From Marinobacter salinisoli (GTDB taxonomy: Bacteria; Pseudomonadota; Gammaproteobacteria; Pseudomonadales; Oleiphilaceae): DNA of 64,000 nucleotides. The translations under genes and the position numbers were made by a program. Numbering within the stretch: position 1 is the first letter of the stretch; the number at the start of each line of letters is the position of its first letter. Below the pieces are notes generated by a model. The model had not been told where the DNA came from, made no database searches, and saw only the letters and a list, made by a program, of their open reading frames with translations. Of the stretch, positions 7,984 to 16,671 are shown one piece after another. Location: positions 1,798,001-1,862,000 of the forward strand of contig NZ_CP071247.1 in NCBI RefSeq assembly GCF_017301335.1, written 5' to 3'.

Positions 7984-9384
7984 ATGAAAAACTTACTCGC
8001 ATTACCCCTAGTGGTTGTCAGTGGCTTTGCGCTCACTGGCTGCTTTGATGACGATGATGATCCGCAGAAATCCAATGTCAGGGTTATTCATGCGTCTTCT
8101 GACGCGCCAGCCGTTAACGTGAATGTTAACGGCCAGACTGTTGTGTCAGGCGCCGACTACAAGCAAGCGGCTGTGTTGACGCCCAATGCCGGCCAGGCCT
8201 CTCTGTCCATCGATGGTTTACTGCCCGGCGGTGAAACAGCCACCGTTATAGACACAGACGCGGCTCTGCGTTTCGACACCAGTTATGACGTCATTGCTGT
8301 GGGCAAAGTGGGCGATGAGACCATCGAACCACTCGTGCTGACTGACGACGGACAGCGCGATTCGGCAGATTCGGTCCGTCTGCGCGTTGCGCACCTGTCC
8401 CCGGATGCGCAGGAAGCAGCGGGCGGTCCCGTTGACGTGTATGTGACCGCCGCCGGGGCCGAGTTGCCGGAAGAGGCGACCTTCAGCTTTAGCTTCAAAG
8501 AAAGCGTTGGCCCCCTGGAAGTGCCCGCAGGCGAATATCAGGTGAGGGTCACCCCGGCCGGAACCGACACCATTGTGTATGACAGCGGAACAGTGCCACT
8601 GCCGGCCGGTGCTGATTTGCTTGTCGCGGCGGTAGACAACACTGTTTTTGGGGAGTCGCCGATCAGTTTGCTGGCCATTAATGGTGCTGACGTCAGCGAA
8701 ATTGTCGATGCCAGTGCAGGTTCGGGCATTCGGGCAGTGCATAACTCCTCTGACGCTGGACTGGTGGATCTCTATGTCAACGCGACACCGGGTTCAGATC
8801 CGGCAACCGTCGAGGACATTGCGTTTACAGATACAGTCCCGGAAGCTGCGGTAACAGGCGCATACGTGGCGCTGGAGGCTGGTGAGAATCAGGTGGCCGT
8901 AACCGGCGCTGACGGCACCGTTCCGGTCATTGACGCCACCCTTGATCTGGCGGTCGGATCGGCTACAACGATTGTTGCTGCGGGCACGGTCGCACAGGGT
9001 AGTGTTCAGGCTCTGGTGTTCGAGGATGACAGCCGGAGCGTTGTAACGGCTGCGAAACTTCGGGTTATCCATGGTGCCGAGGAAGCAGACACGGTCGATG
9101 TGTATCTTCTGCCAACGGCCGAAGGCGGTGCGGCGGCTACTGAGATCAACAGTGCCGAGCCGGCGCTGGATGACTTCGAATTTGGCCAGTCCTCCGGTTA
9201 TGTGGAAGTGCCCGAAGGCGACTACGTGGTGTTCATCACAAGCACCGACGGCAGTGAGTTTCTGAAAACCGGCAGTATTACGCTCACCGCAGGCAGCGTA
9301 TACACGGCGATTGCGAGAGCGGCTCCGGAAGACGATAACAACGTCGCAGGGCTGACACTGTTGGATGATTTCTTAACTCCCTAA
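7984..9384 (+). CDS. DUF4397-repeat lipoprotein (second of tandem pair)
   Basis: 466 residues, clear paralogue of the preceding gene. The signal peptide ends in lipobox LTGC, followed by FDDDDDP, an acidic +2 region. Four DUF4397-type units are visible: VRVIHASSDAPAVNV near residue 31, LRVAHLSPDAQ near 137, IRAVHNSSDAGLVDL near 248 and LRVIHGAEEADTVDV near 360. The whole protein is strongly acidic and rich in Val, Thr, Ala and Gly, as expected for an extracellular beta-sandwich array in a marine organism. Start ATG 7984 is preceded by GAGGAAA. It has its own upstream region and terminator, so the pair is probably two separate transcription units. Role unknown; surface structure or adhesion is only a guess. 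Confidence 0.85.
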   Translation: MKNLLALPLVVVSGFALTGCFDDDDDPQKSNVRVIHASSDAPAVNVNVNGQTVVSGADYKQAAVLTPNAGQASLSIDGLLPGGETATVIDTDAALRFDTSYDVIAVGKVGDETIEPLVLTDDGQRDSADSVRLRVAHLSPDAQEAAGGPVDVYVTAAGAELPEEATFSFSFKESVGPLEVPAGEYQVRVTPAGTDTIVYDSGTVPLPAGADLLVAAVDNTVFGESPISLLAINGADVSEIVDASAGSGIRAVHNSSDAGLVDLYVNATPGSDPATVEDIAFTDTVPEAAVTGAYVALEAGENQVAVTGADGTVPVIDATLDLAVGSATTIVAAGTVAQGSVQALVFEDDSRSVVTAAKLRVIHGAEEADTVDVYLLPTAEGGAAATEINSAEPALDDFEFGQSSGYVEVPEGDYVVFITSTDGSEFLKTGSITLTAGSVYTAIARAAPEDDNNVAGLTLLDDFLTP

Positions 9385-9412
9385 GTCCCCGGCATCACGT
9401 GGGCTTAAAACC

Positions 9413-9440
9413 AAAACCCCGGCAATCGCCGGGGTTTTTT
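9413..9440. terminator. Bidirectional Rho-independent terminator
   Basis: AAAA, then stem CCCCGGC / GCCGGGG with loop AATC, then TTTTTT. The A-run on one side and T-run on the other make it usable from both strands, ending the DUF4397 gene (+) and dacB (-), whose stops flank it. Confidence 0.9.
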
Positions 9441-9448
9441 CTTGCCGA

Positions 9449-11035
9449 TTACTGAACGGCTGTACTAGACGAACCAGAGTCAGCCCTGGAAATGGCGGTT
9501 CCCGTCGGCGGTCGGTAGTGCAGGGAGTAAAGCACGCGATCGAGCACGGCCTGGCCATTCCAGGCCGGATCGTTATTCACCATGCCCACCACCGCCCAGG
9601 TGGTGTTGTGTTCGTCCCGGGTGAAGCCCGCGATGGAGCGGACGTTTTCCAGATAACCGGTCTTGATCCGGCCCGTGCCATCCATACCACTGTTTCTCAG
9701 GCGGCGGGCCATGGTGCCATCCATTGCGATAATCGGCATGGAAGCGAGCAGATCCATGGCAAATGGGCTGTTCCAGGCGTGTTGCAGGAGTTGCACACCC
9801 TGACGGGCGGTGACGCGGCCGTGGCGGGTCAGGCCGGCACCGTTGTCGATCACCATGCCTGTGGTATTGATGCCCTTGCGCTCCATCCACTCGTAGATCA
9901 CCCGGATGCCGGCAACCCGGTCATCGGTTTCGTCTTCCAGGCGGTTCTCGGCGCCAATGGTCAGCAGCAACTGACGCGCCATGGCGTTATTGCTCCACTT
10001 ATTGATGTCGCGCACCATGGATACAAGGTCTGGAGAGGTGGTTTTCATCACCAGGCGAGCCGTTTCCGGTGTCGCACCGGTAAGGTCTTCACCGGTCACG
10101 GTTACCCCGACTTCCTGAAGAATGGAGCGGATCAGCGAGGCGCTGTACTGCTGGTGAGGCAGCAGTGACAGGTAGCGCGTGGTGCGGCAGCCCTGAGGCA
10201 GCTCGCCCGTTACCCGGATGGTCACCCTGTTGTCATCGTGGAAGATGGGTTGCCACTCAAACCGACGACGGCCGGGGCAGGAGCCCTCTTCGGTTGCGAT
10301 AACCCGATTATCGATGATGACTTCGTCCAGCGCTGGCGTACTCCAGGCCTGGGTGCCGCGTTCATCGGCGCGAACCTGGAAGTGCAGCAGGTTCAGGTTG
10401 GTCAGATAGGCTGAGGGTTCCACCAGGAAGGGCGCATGGGGGTTATCGCCATTGTCCTCGAAGGTGGGGAAACCGCCATCGACCCGGAAATACTGACCGT
10501 CGAGTACCAGGTTTCCGTCAATCCGGGTGATTCCCATGCCGCGAAGCTCGCGCAGGGTACTCCACAGGCGCTCAATGGACAGCTTGGGGTCGCCGCCAAA
10601 GCGCACGTAGAGGTTTCCGGTCAGGGTGTCACCGACCATGTCGCCATCGGTCAGGAAGTCCGTGTCCCAGCTGTGGGTTGGACCAAGAATTTCCAGAGCG
10701 GCAAAGGTGGTGACCAGCTTCATGATGGAGCCGGGGCTCATCAGTGCATCGGCATTAATGTACTGTTCGATGCCAGGGCCATTCAGCGGAATGGCTGCTA
10801 CGCTCAGGGCTTTTTCATCATGCAGCGACTTCTGGGCATAGTCCCGCACTTTTGTGCTCCAGACTTTGCTGCCGGAGAGCCCGCTTTTTTCACTGTTTTC
10901 CGCTTGCAATGCAGGGCTGCCGGCAATCGCCAGTGCCGTACAAACAGCTAATGCGGACCGTCGGAAAAAAGATGGCCGTGAAACCTGCCCATTGCCAGCT
11001 GATTTATGAACCCGTCGCATACCCCAAACTACCAT
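9449..11035 (-). CDS. dacB: D-alanyl-D-alanine carboxypeptidase/endopeptidase (PBP4, peptidase S13)
   Basis: 528 residues, periplasmic penicillin-binding protein 4 type, cleaving D-Ala-D-Ala ends and cross-links in peptidoglycan. The three active-site motifs are present: SxxK as SIMK within MSPGSIMKLVTT, SxN as SNN in WSNNAMARQLL, and KTG in IKTGYLENVR. A signal peptide is formed by an Arg-rich start and a hydrophobic stretch ending ALQA. Starts at 11035 or 11020 (MRRVHKS) are both possible; neither has a good ribosome site. Convergent with the DUF4397 gene and monocistronic. Confidence 0.92.
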   Translation of the reverse strand: MVVWGMRRVHKSAGNGQVSRPSFFRRSALAVCTALAIAGSPALQAENSEKSGLSGSKVWSTKVRDYAQKSLHDEKALSVAAIPLNGPGIEQYINADALMSPGSIMKLVTTFAALEILGPTHSWDTDFLTDGDMVGDTLTGNLYVRFGGDPKLSIERLWSTLRELRGMGITRIDGNLVLDGQYFRVDGGFPTFEDNGDNPHAPFLVEPSAYLTNLNLLHFQVRADERGTQAWSTPALDEVIIDNRVIATEEGSCPGRRRFEWQPIFHDDNRVTIRVTGELPQGCRTTRYLSLLPHQQYSASLIRSILQEVGVTVTGEDLTGATPETARLVMKTTSPDLVSMVRDINKWSNNAMARQLLLTIGAENRLEDETDDRVAGIRVIYEWMERKGINTTGMVIDNGAGLTRHGRVTARQGVQLLQHAWNSPFAMDLLASMPIIAMDGTMARRLRNSGMDGTGRIKTGYLENVRSIAGFTRDEHNTTWAVVGMVNNDPAWNGQAVLDRVLYSLHYRPPTGTAISRADSGSSSTAVQ

Positions 11036-11285
11036 CAAGAATGTTCGTTAAGTTGTTATACATAGAACATAGCCCACTTTCAGACGGCGTACTATGCAGA
11101 AACGATATACATGACGTTAAAAAATGGCAGTTCGCACGCAATTTTGTAGGCACCTTTGTGACGGCCTGTAAGCAGCGGTTGAAAATGCCGTTCTGAAAGC
11201 GTTGGCAAAGCGCGAAACCGGTCTCTGGAACTGTCTTGTTTGGCGTCTGTCTTTACCCAGAGTTCAGCCACGTGAAGGAGGATGT

Positions 11286-12218
11286 ATGGCAGGAATGACC
11301 CGGCGGCAATTTGTCATCGGCACCGCACTCTCCGGGTTGGCGCTGACGACCTGTCCGGTGCTGGCGAATCAACAGGGTTCTGCCCCGGCAGCCACGATAA
11401 TGCGGGCGATTCCCTCGTCTGGCGAAAAGATACCTGTCATCGGTATGGGAACCTGGATTACTTTCAATGTCGGCAGCGACCCTTACCTGATCGACCAGCG
11501 TACCCGGGTCCTGGAAGCCTTCCTGGATACCGGCGGCAGTGTTGTCGATTGTTCGCCCATGTATGGCTCTTCCGCGCAGGTGGTGGGCAGGGCGCTGGAA
11601 GCACTGCAGGCGCACGACAGAGTGTTCTCAGCATCGAAAGTCTGGACGGCCGACGAGTCGGCAACCCGCAAGCAAACGGAGATGTCGCTTGGAAAGTGGG
11701 GCGTGGACCGCTTTGATCTTCAGCAGATTCACAATCTGGTGGGCTGGCAGGGCCACCTCGACCGCCTCAGGGAAATGAAGGCCAGTGGCGACATACGCTA
11801 TCTGGGAATCACCACCTCCCATGGCAGGCGCCACCAGGACCTCGTCCGCATCATGGAAACAGAGGAACTGGACTTTGTGCAGTTGACCTACAACGTTCTG
11901 GACCGGGAGGCAGAAGAGCGGCTGTTACCTGTCGCGCAGGAGCGCGGTATTGCGGTTCTGGTTAATCGGCCCTTCCAGGGCGGCCAGCTGTTCCGGCGTT
12001 ATGACGCAGAGCCGCTACCGGAATGGGCACCTGAGGCGGGCATTAACAGCTGGGCGGAACTGTTCCTCAAGTATGTCATTTCCCATCCCGCGGTGACCTG
12101 CGCCATTCCGGCCACCTCGAAGGTCGAGCATATGAAAGAGAATATGGCGGCCCTGTACGGCAACCTGCCGACTCCATCCCAGCGGCAACAACTGGCGGCC
12201 CACGTGAGGGCCCTGTGA
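11286..12218 (+). CDS. Tat-exported aldo/keto reductase
   Basis: 310 residues. ATG 11286 is set by AAGGAGG six bases upstream. The N-terminus carries a twin-arginine signal: TRRQFVIG followed by a hydrophobic stretch ending VLANQ. The mature part is an aldo/keto reductase barrel: MGTW, VVDCSPMYG (Asp and Tyr of the catalytic tetrad), SKVW (Lys) and QQIHN (His) are all present. Tat export of this NADPH-type fold is unusual, since free nicotinamide cofactor is not expected in the periplasm; a cofactor would have to be loaded before export. Its last bases overlap the start of the membrane-protein gene that follows, so the two are coupled. Confidence 0.87.
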   Translation: MAGMTRRQFVIGTALSGLALTTCPVLANQQGSAPAATIMRAIPSSGEKIPVIGMGTWITFNVGSDPYLIDQRTRVLEAFLDTGGSVVDCSPMYGSSAQVVGRALEALQAHDRVFSASKVWTADESATRKQTEMSLGKWGVDRFDLQQIHNLVGWQGHLDRLREMKASGDIRYLGITTSHGRRHQDLVRIMETEELDFVQLTYNVLDREAEERLLPVAQERGIAVLVNRPFQGGQLFRRYDAEPLPEWAPEAGINSWAELFLKYVISHPAVTCAIPATSKVEHMKENMAALYGNLPTPSQRQQLAAHVRAL

Positions 12219-12931
12219 GCACGTCCAGTGTCTGGCTGAGCTATTCCCTGCAGGACCTTCTGATGTTCGGTCCGGAGGCGTACCTCCGGCTGTACGTCCG
12301 TATCAACCAAGATTTCTGGCCCTGGCAGTGGCCGGTTCTGTTACTGGGGCTGCTGGTTCCTGTCCTGCTGCAAAGGCCGGAGCGCGGTTTACGTCGCCTG
12401 GCCTGGTTCACGATCGCCGGAGCCTGGTGCTGCAGTGGTGTCGGCTTTCTTATGGAGTACTACAGCCAGATCAACTGGCCGGCAATGGGCTTCGGGTGGG
12501 CATTTGTTGCGCAGGGTGTGCTGTTCGCGTTCATTGGACTCCGTGCGGGCGAGCCCGTGTCAAAGGTTCAGCGGCGGGGGGCTTTCGCTTCGCTGTGGTG
12601 GCTGGCGATTCTGCTGCTGCCCGGTGTGACGGTGCTGGAATACGGCAGTGCAAGGGCCGTGGCCCTGTTCGGGCTGGCACCGGGAGTGACGGTGGCCGCC
12701 ACTAACCTCTTGCCGGGCCTGCTGAACCAACGCCTGAGCTGGCTGCTTGTCCCGATTCCACTGTTGTGGATGGCCTTCAGTGCTGCGACCTTCTGGGTTT
12801 TACAGACCTACTGGTTACTGGCTGTGCCCGTTGCCGGCCTGCTGATGCTGGTATTGGGATTCTGGCTCAGTCCCAGTCCGGCGCAAAGCCCGGGTCTGCG
12901 ATCCGCTCGCCACGATCCAGCGCGTCGATAG
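12215..12931 (+). CDS. DUF6064-like integral membrane protein
   Basis: 238 residues starting at a GTG that overlaps the previous stop (GTGA). About six hydrophobic segments span most of the protein; the N-terminal segment MFGPEAYLRLYVRINQDFWP, with an aromatic residue pattern before the first helix, resembles the DUF6064 family. Function of that family is unknown. Coupling to the exported aldo/keto reductase suggests they work together, for example as a membrane partner for the exported enzyme (inference). The last 65 bases overlap the convergent aldo/keto reductase gene on the other strand, and the C-terminal tail they encode is polar and Arg-rich. Confidence 0.65.
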   Translation: MSTSSVWLSYSLQDLLMFGPEAYLRLYVRINQDFWPWQWPVLLLGLLVPVLLQRPERGLRRLAWFTIAGAWCCSGVGFLMEYYSQINWPAMGFGWAFVAQGVLFAFIGLRAGEPVSKVQRRGAFASLWWLAILLLPGVTVLEYGSARAVALFGLAPGVTVAATNLLPGLLNQRLSWLLVPIPLLWMAFSAATFWVLQTYWLLAVPVAGLLMLVLGFWLSPSPAQSPGLRSARHDPARR

Positions 12932-13676
12932 CCCGGATTTCCTCCTCGCCCAGTTCAATGTCGAGGGCTTCGATGTTTGCTCTCTGGTGCGACGGACGGG
13001 TCGATGACGGAATCGGTACAACGCCTCGGGAGGCCACCCAGGCAATCGCAATGTGGGCCGGTGTCACGTTACGTTGCTGAGCAATGCGCAGCAGCGTCTC
13101 GTCTTCCATCACTTTGCCAACGGCGAGGGGCATGTAGCCGGTCACGGTGATTCCCAGAGACTGTGCATGCTCCACGACCTTCCGGTTGGCCAGGAACGGA
13201 TGTACTTCAACTTGGTTGGTAAGCAGGGCGTCCCGGCCAAGGATATCCACCGCCTGATCCATCTGGGCACAGGTGAAATTGGACACGCCTATGTGCTCGG
13301 TCAGGCCCTCTCGCTGTGCGTCCCGCAGGGCGCCCAGGTATTCTTCCATGGGCACTTCGCCATCCGGCGATGGCCAGTGGATGAGTGACAGGTCCACGTG
13401 GTCGGTTTTCAGGCGTGTCAGGCTGTCGTGCAGGCTGTTGATCAGATCGCTGGCGTGAAGCTGGTCGTGCCAGATCTTGGTGGTCAGGAAGACTTCCCGC
13501 CGGGGAATACCGCTGGAGGTGATGCCATCACCCACCGCCGCCTCGTTCTCGTACATCTGGGCGGTGTCGATATGGCGATATCCGAGTGACAGGGCGCTTT
13601 TCACGGCATCCCGCGCGTCATTGTCTTTGAGACGGAATGTACCCATGCCGATTCTGGGAATTGAGCTGAATGACAT
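12867..13676 (-). CDS. Aldo/keto reductase (2,5-diketo-gluconate reductase group)
   Basis: 269 residues, cytosolic, the normal size for DkgA/DkgB-type NADPH-dependent reductases. Motifs in order: IGMGTFRL, YRHIDTAQMYENE (catalytic Asp and Tyr), TTKIW (Lys), LIHWPSP (His), GVSNF, and IPSSTRPSH near the C-terminus for the cofactor phosphate. The start at 13676 is preceded by GGAGG. It stands alone, convergent with the DUF6064-like gene and divergent from the GFA gene. It probably reduces small aldehydes or ketones; the substrate cannot be read. Confidence 0.92.
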   Translation of the reverse strand: MSFSSIPRIGMGTFRLKDNDARDAVKSALSLGYRHIDTAQMYENEAAVGDGITSSGIPRREVFLTTKIWHDQLHASDLINSLHDSLTRLKTDHVDLSLIHWPSPDGEVPMEEYLGALRDAQREGLTEHIGVSNFTCAQMDQAVDILGRDALLTNQVEVHPFLANRKVVEHAQSLGITVTGYMPLAVGKVMEDETLLRIAQQRNVTPAHIAIAWVASRGVVPIPSSTRPSHQRANIEALDIELGEEEIRAIDALDRGERIADPGFAPDWD

Positions 13677-13797
13677 ACGTTCCTCCTGCTCGATGCCTGT
13701 ATCTTAGATAGAGCCTGTCGGCTGGTTCTTCAAGTGGCCGCGGCGTATCATGCCCCGCTGACTCGATTCATCCGACATGCCAGCCCGAGTGAGAGCT

Positions 13798-14211
13798 ATG
13801 TATACAGGTCAGTGTCTGTGTGGTGACATTACGTTCGAATACGATGGTCCGATTGGCCCGATTACCCTGTGCCATTGCAGCCAGTGCCGCCGCGCTCACG
13901 GCAGCGCGTTTTCGGCCAGCGCGCCGGTGCAGCGTGTTCGCTTCCGTTTTCTGACCGGCGAGTCGCTGGTCACCGAGTTTGAATCACGACCGGGCAAATA
14001 CCGGGCCTTCTGCAGCCACTGCGGCAGCCATCTCTTCAGCCGTGTCGACGCCATTCCCGGCATCCTGCGCCTGCTGGCCGGTGTCATCAACGAGCCGCTT
14101 GGTAAAAGCGCATCCCGCCACGAGTTCGTGGGCTCCAAATCCGACTGGTACGAAATCACCGACGACCTGCCCCAGTTTCAGAAAACCGAGCGCACCAACG
14201 ACCCGCACTGA
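13798..14211 (+). CDS. GFA family (CENP-V/GFA) zinc protein
   Basis: 137 residues from ATG 13798; an in-frame ATG at 13777 would add seven residues but the conserved fold begins YTGQCLCGD. Zinc ligands are visible as CLCG, CHCSQCR and CSHCGSH, the seven-Cys pattern of the glutathione-dependent formaldehyde-activating enzyme-like family. Most members are of unknown substrate; formaldehyde/glutathione activity is proven for few. It sits between a divergent aldo/keto reductase and a convergent sugar dehydrogenase, three bases from the latter's stop, and appears monocistronic. Confidence 0.9.
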   Translation: MYTGQCLCGDITFEYDGPIGPITLCHCSQCRRAHGSAFSASAPVQRVRFRFLTGESLVTEFESRPGKYRAFCSHCGSHLFSRVDAIPGILRLLAGVINEPLGKSASRHEFVGSKSDWYEITDDLPQFQKTERTNDPH

Positions 14212-14214
14212 TAG

Positions 14215-15408
14215 CTACTGGCCAGGCACGATCCGGTAGATTTTGCCGTCAGAGTCATCGGTCAGTAGCCACAGGGCACCGTCGGGCCCCATCCGCACAT
14301 CCCGGATACGCTCGCCATGATCGGCGAGCAGGTCTTCTTCCTCCATCACTTGTTCGTTGCGAATCCTCAGCCGCACCAGCTTCTGCAGTTTCAGGGCGCC
14401 GACAAACAGATCTCCCTGCCAGTCAGGAAACAGTGAGCCGCTGTAAAAGGCCATGCCCGAGGGCGCGATGGACGGATCCCAGTGGTGCAGAGGTTGTGCC
14501 ATCCCCGGTTTTTCGGTGTAGGGGGTAATCTCGGCGCCGGAATAGGCGATGCCATAGGTGATTTCTGGCCAGCCGTAGTTGGTGCCTGCGCGCAGAATAT
14601 TGATTTCATCGCCGCCCCGTGGGCCGTGCTCGTGGCTCCAGACTTCACCGGTATCCGGGTGGACCGTCATGCCCTGAATGTTGCGATTGCCCCAGGTAAA
14701 CAGGGTGTCGCGGATGTCGTCGTCTTGCAGGCCTGGATTACCGGGCGCCGGGTCGCCAGCGATGGTGATTCGGTGCACGCCTCCCGCGTCGTCGGCGGTA
14801 TCCTGGGCTCGCGGGCGATTGCCTCGATCACCCACCGCGACATACAGAAAACCGTCAGCATCGAAGGCCATGCGGCCGGCAAAGTGGCGGCTAGTGCCGG
14901 ATCGGGGCAGGGCTTCGAAGATCACTGCCACGTTTTCCAGTTGATCGTCACTCAAGGTTGCCCGGGCAACCCGGGTGGTCATGCCGTCGTCATTTCTGTG
15001 GGCGTAGCTCAGGAACAAGGTCCGATTGTCCGTAAACTCGGGGTGCAGCACCATATCCAGCAGGCCGCCCTGGCCGGCTACCACGTGCTCGGGCACACCC
15101 CGGACCGGTTCCGGCACCAGTTCCCCGTTGCGGATGATTCGAAGCCGTCCGTCGCGTTCGGTCACCAGCATGGAGCCATCGGGCAGAAAGGCCAGACTCC
15201 AGGGATGCTCCAGCCCCTGAACCACTGTCTTGAGCTGAAAGTCTGTCTTATCGGACGAAAAGAGCTGGCGCTCGGCACTGCAACCGAAACTGAGCAGGCC
15301 AGCGACAACCAGGCTGGTAGCGACGGTCAGGTGTCTGAGTAACGGCACGGCTAGTCTCCGGGGTTTGAACCAGTCACGTGATCCCTGGCGTGGGGGAGCC
15401 ATCAGCAT
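14215..15408 (-). CDS. PQQ-dependent soluble sugar dehydrogenase, lipoprotein form
   Basis: 397 residues of the YliI/Asd aldose sugar dehydrogenase family, a six-bladed beta-propeller using PQQ and calcium in the periplasm. The N-terminus has an extended basic region, a hydrophobic stretch and a lipobox-like LSFGC. Motifs: GLEHPWSLAFLPDGSMLVTER, which opens the first blade in abbreviated form as HPWSLAFLPDG; GQGGLLD; LSYAHRN; SHEHGPRGGDEIN (conserved His-rich active-site loop); and RIRDVRMGPDGALWLLTD. It is followed upstream by a paralogue with the same motifs, so the pair arose by tandem duplication. No PQQ synthesis genes are in the window. Confidence 0.9.
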   Translation of the reverse strand: MLMAPPRQGSRDWFKPRRLAVPLLRHLTVATSLVVAGLLSFGCSAERQLFSSDKTDFQLKTVVQGLEHPWSLAFLPDGSMLVTERDGRLRIIRNGELVPEPVRGVPEHVVAGQGGLLDMVLHPEFTDNRTLFLSYAHRNDDGMTTRVARATLSDDQLENVAVIFEALPRSGTSRHFAGRMAFDADGFLYVAVGDRGNRPRAQDTADDAGGVHRITIAGDPAPGNPGLQDDDIRDTLFTWGNRNIQGMTVHPDTGEVWSHEHGPRGGDEINILRAGTNYGWPEITYGIAYSGAEITPYTEKPGMAQPLHHWDPSIAPSGMAFYSGSLFPDWQGDLFVGALKLQKLVRLRIRNEQVMEEEDLLADHGERIRDVRMGPDGALWLLTDDSDGKIYRIVPGQ

Positions 15409-15468
15409 AGCACTGCCGTGTTCGGATCGCCGGTGCCTGCAGGTGAGTTGGTTACGAGGGCGTGCCGT

Positions 15469-16590
15469 TTAATACGGAGACGCGAGCCGATAGACCCCGC
15501 CTTTTTTGGTGTCGGTCAGAATCCAGAGAGCGCCATCCGGGCCCATGCGGACATCCCGGATGCGCTGGCCCAGATCGGTCAGCAGGTCTTCCGTTTCAAT
15601 GACCACACCATTGAGGATGCGCAACCGCACCAGTCGTCTCATCTTGAGTGCGCCGATGAACAGGTCCCCCCTCCAGCCCGGAAACAGGGTGCCCGTATAG
15701 AAAGCCATGCCTGAGGGCGCGATGGAAGGGGTCCAGTAGTACAGTGGCTGGGCCATGCCCTTCCTGTGGGTATAGGGCGTGATGAGCTCGCCGGAATCGG
15801 CAATGCCGTAGCTGATCTCGGGCCAGCCGTAGTTGGTGCCGCCGTGCAGAATATTGATTTCGTCGCCACCCTGGGGGCCGTGCTCGTGGCTCCATACCTC
15901 CCCGGTGCTTGGATGCACGGTCAGGCCCTGAGGGTTCCGGTGGCCCCAGGTAAACAGGGTATCGTTGATGGCGCTGTTGCCCAGCCCGGGATTGTCAGGG
16001 GCGGGCTCTCCCTCCTGGGTGATACGGTGGATCCCTCCGACGTCATCGGCGGTATCCTGGGCCTGGTCCCTGTCCAGTCGGTCGCCCACCGAAATGTAGA
16101 CCAGACCGTCGGCGTCCATCACCAGCCGACCGGCGAAGTGGTTGCTGGAGCCGTAGCGTGGCAGGGCCTCGAAAATGACCTGCGTATCCTGAAGCCGGCC
16201 ATCAACGAACCGGCTGCGGGCGACTCGGGTGGTCATGCCCTCGCTGTTCCGGTGGGCATAGCTCAGGAACAGGGTCTGGTTTTGTGCGAAGTCGGGGTGA
16301 AGCAGAACATCAAGCAGGCCGCCCTCGCCGCTGGCAACCAGTTCCGGTGTGCCCGCTATCGGGGTCGGGTCCAGCTCGCCGTTCCGGATGATCCTCAGGC
16401 GACCGGCCCGCTCCGTGACCAGCATGGAGCCGTCGGGCAGGAAGGCAAGGCTCCAGGGATTGGAAAGCCCGGACGCCACCTCTTCCAGTTTAAAATCGGC
16501 CCGCTGTGACGAGAAGGTCTGGGCTATGGTCAGTTCACTGGTGCCAAGGATCAGAGTGCCCAGAATCAGCATGTATTTGAATACGGGCAC
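15469..16590 (-). CDS. PQQ-dependent soluble sugar dehydrogenase
   Basis: 373 residues, paralogue of the adjacent downstream gene. It starts with an ordinary Sec signal peptide (hydrophobic stretch ending TIAQ) rather than a lipobox, so this copy is predicted to be soluble in the periplasm. Same propeller motifs: NPWSLAFLPDG, GEGGLLDVLLHPDF, LSYAHRN, SHEHGPQGGDEIN and RIRDVRMGPDGALWILTD. Sixty bases separate the two coding regions and both point the same way, so they may be co-transcribed. They probably oxidise aldoses with electrons passed to a periplasmic acceptor (family knowledge); different localisation of the two copies is my inference from signal peptides. Confidence 0.9.
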   Translation of the reverse strand: MPVFKYMLILGTLILGTSELTIAQTFSSQRADFKLEEVASGLSNPWSLAFLPDGSMLVTERAGRLRIIRNGELDPTPIAGTPELVASGEGGLLDVLLHPDFAQNQTLFLSYAHRNSEGMTTRVARSRFVDGRLQDTQVIFEALPRYGSSNHFAGRLVMDADGLVYISVGDRLDRDQAQDTADDVGGIHRITQEGEPAPDNPGLGNSAINDTLFTWGHRNPQGLTVHPSTGEVWSHEHGPQGGDEINILHGGTNYGWPEISYGIADSGELITPYTHRKGMAQPLYYWTPSIAPSGMAFYTGTLFPGWRGDLFIGALKMRRLVRLRILNGVVIETEDLLTDLGQRIRDVRMGPDGALWILTDTKKGGVYRLASPY

Positions 16591-16671
16591 AACAACCTCT
16601 CGGCAGCAAAGGATGGAGTCAGACTAGTGACTTCAGGATAGCAGCGCGGACGTGTGGTTGCCGTGGCCGGC

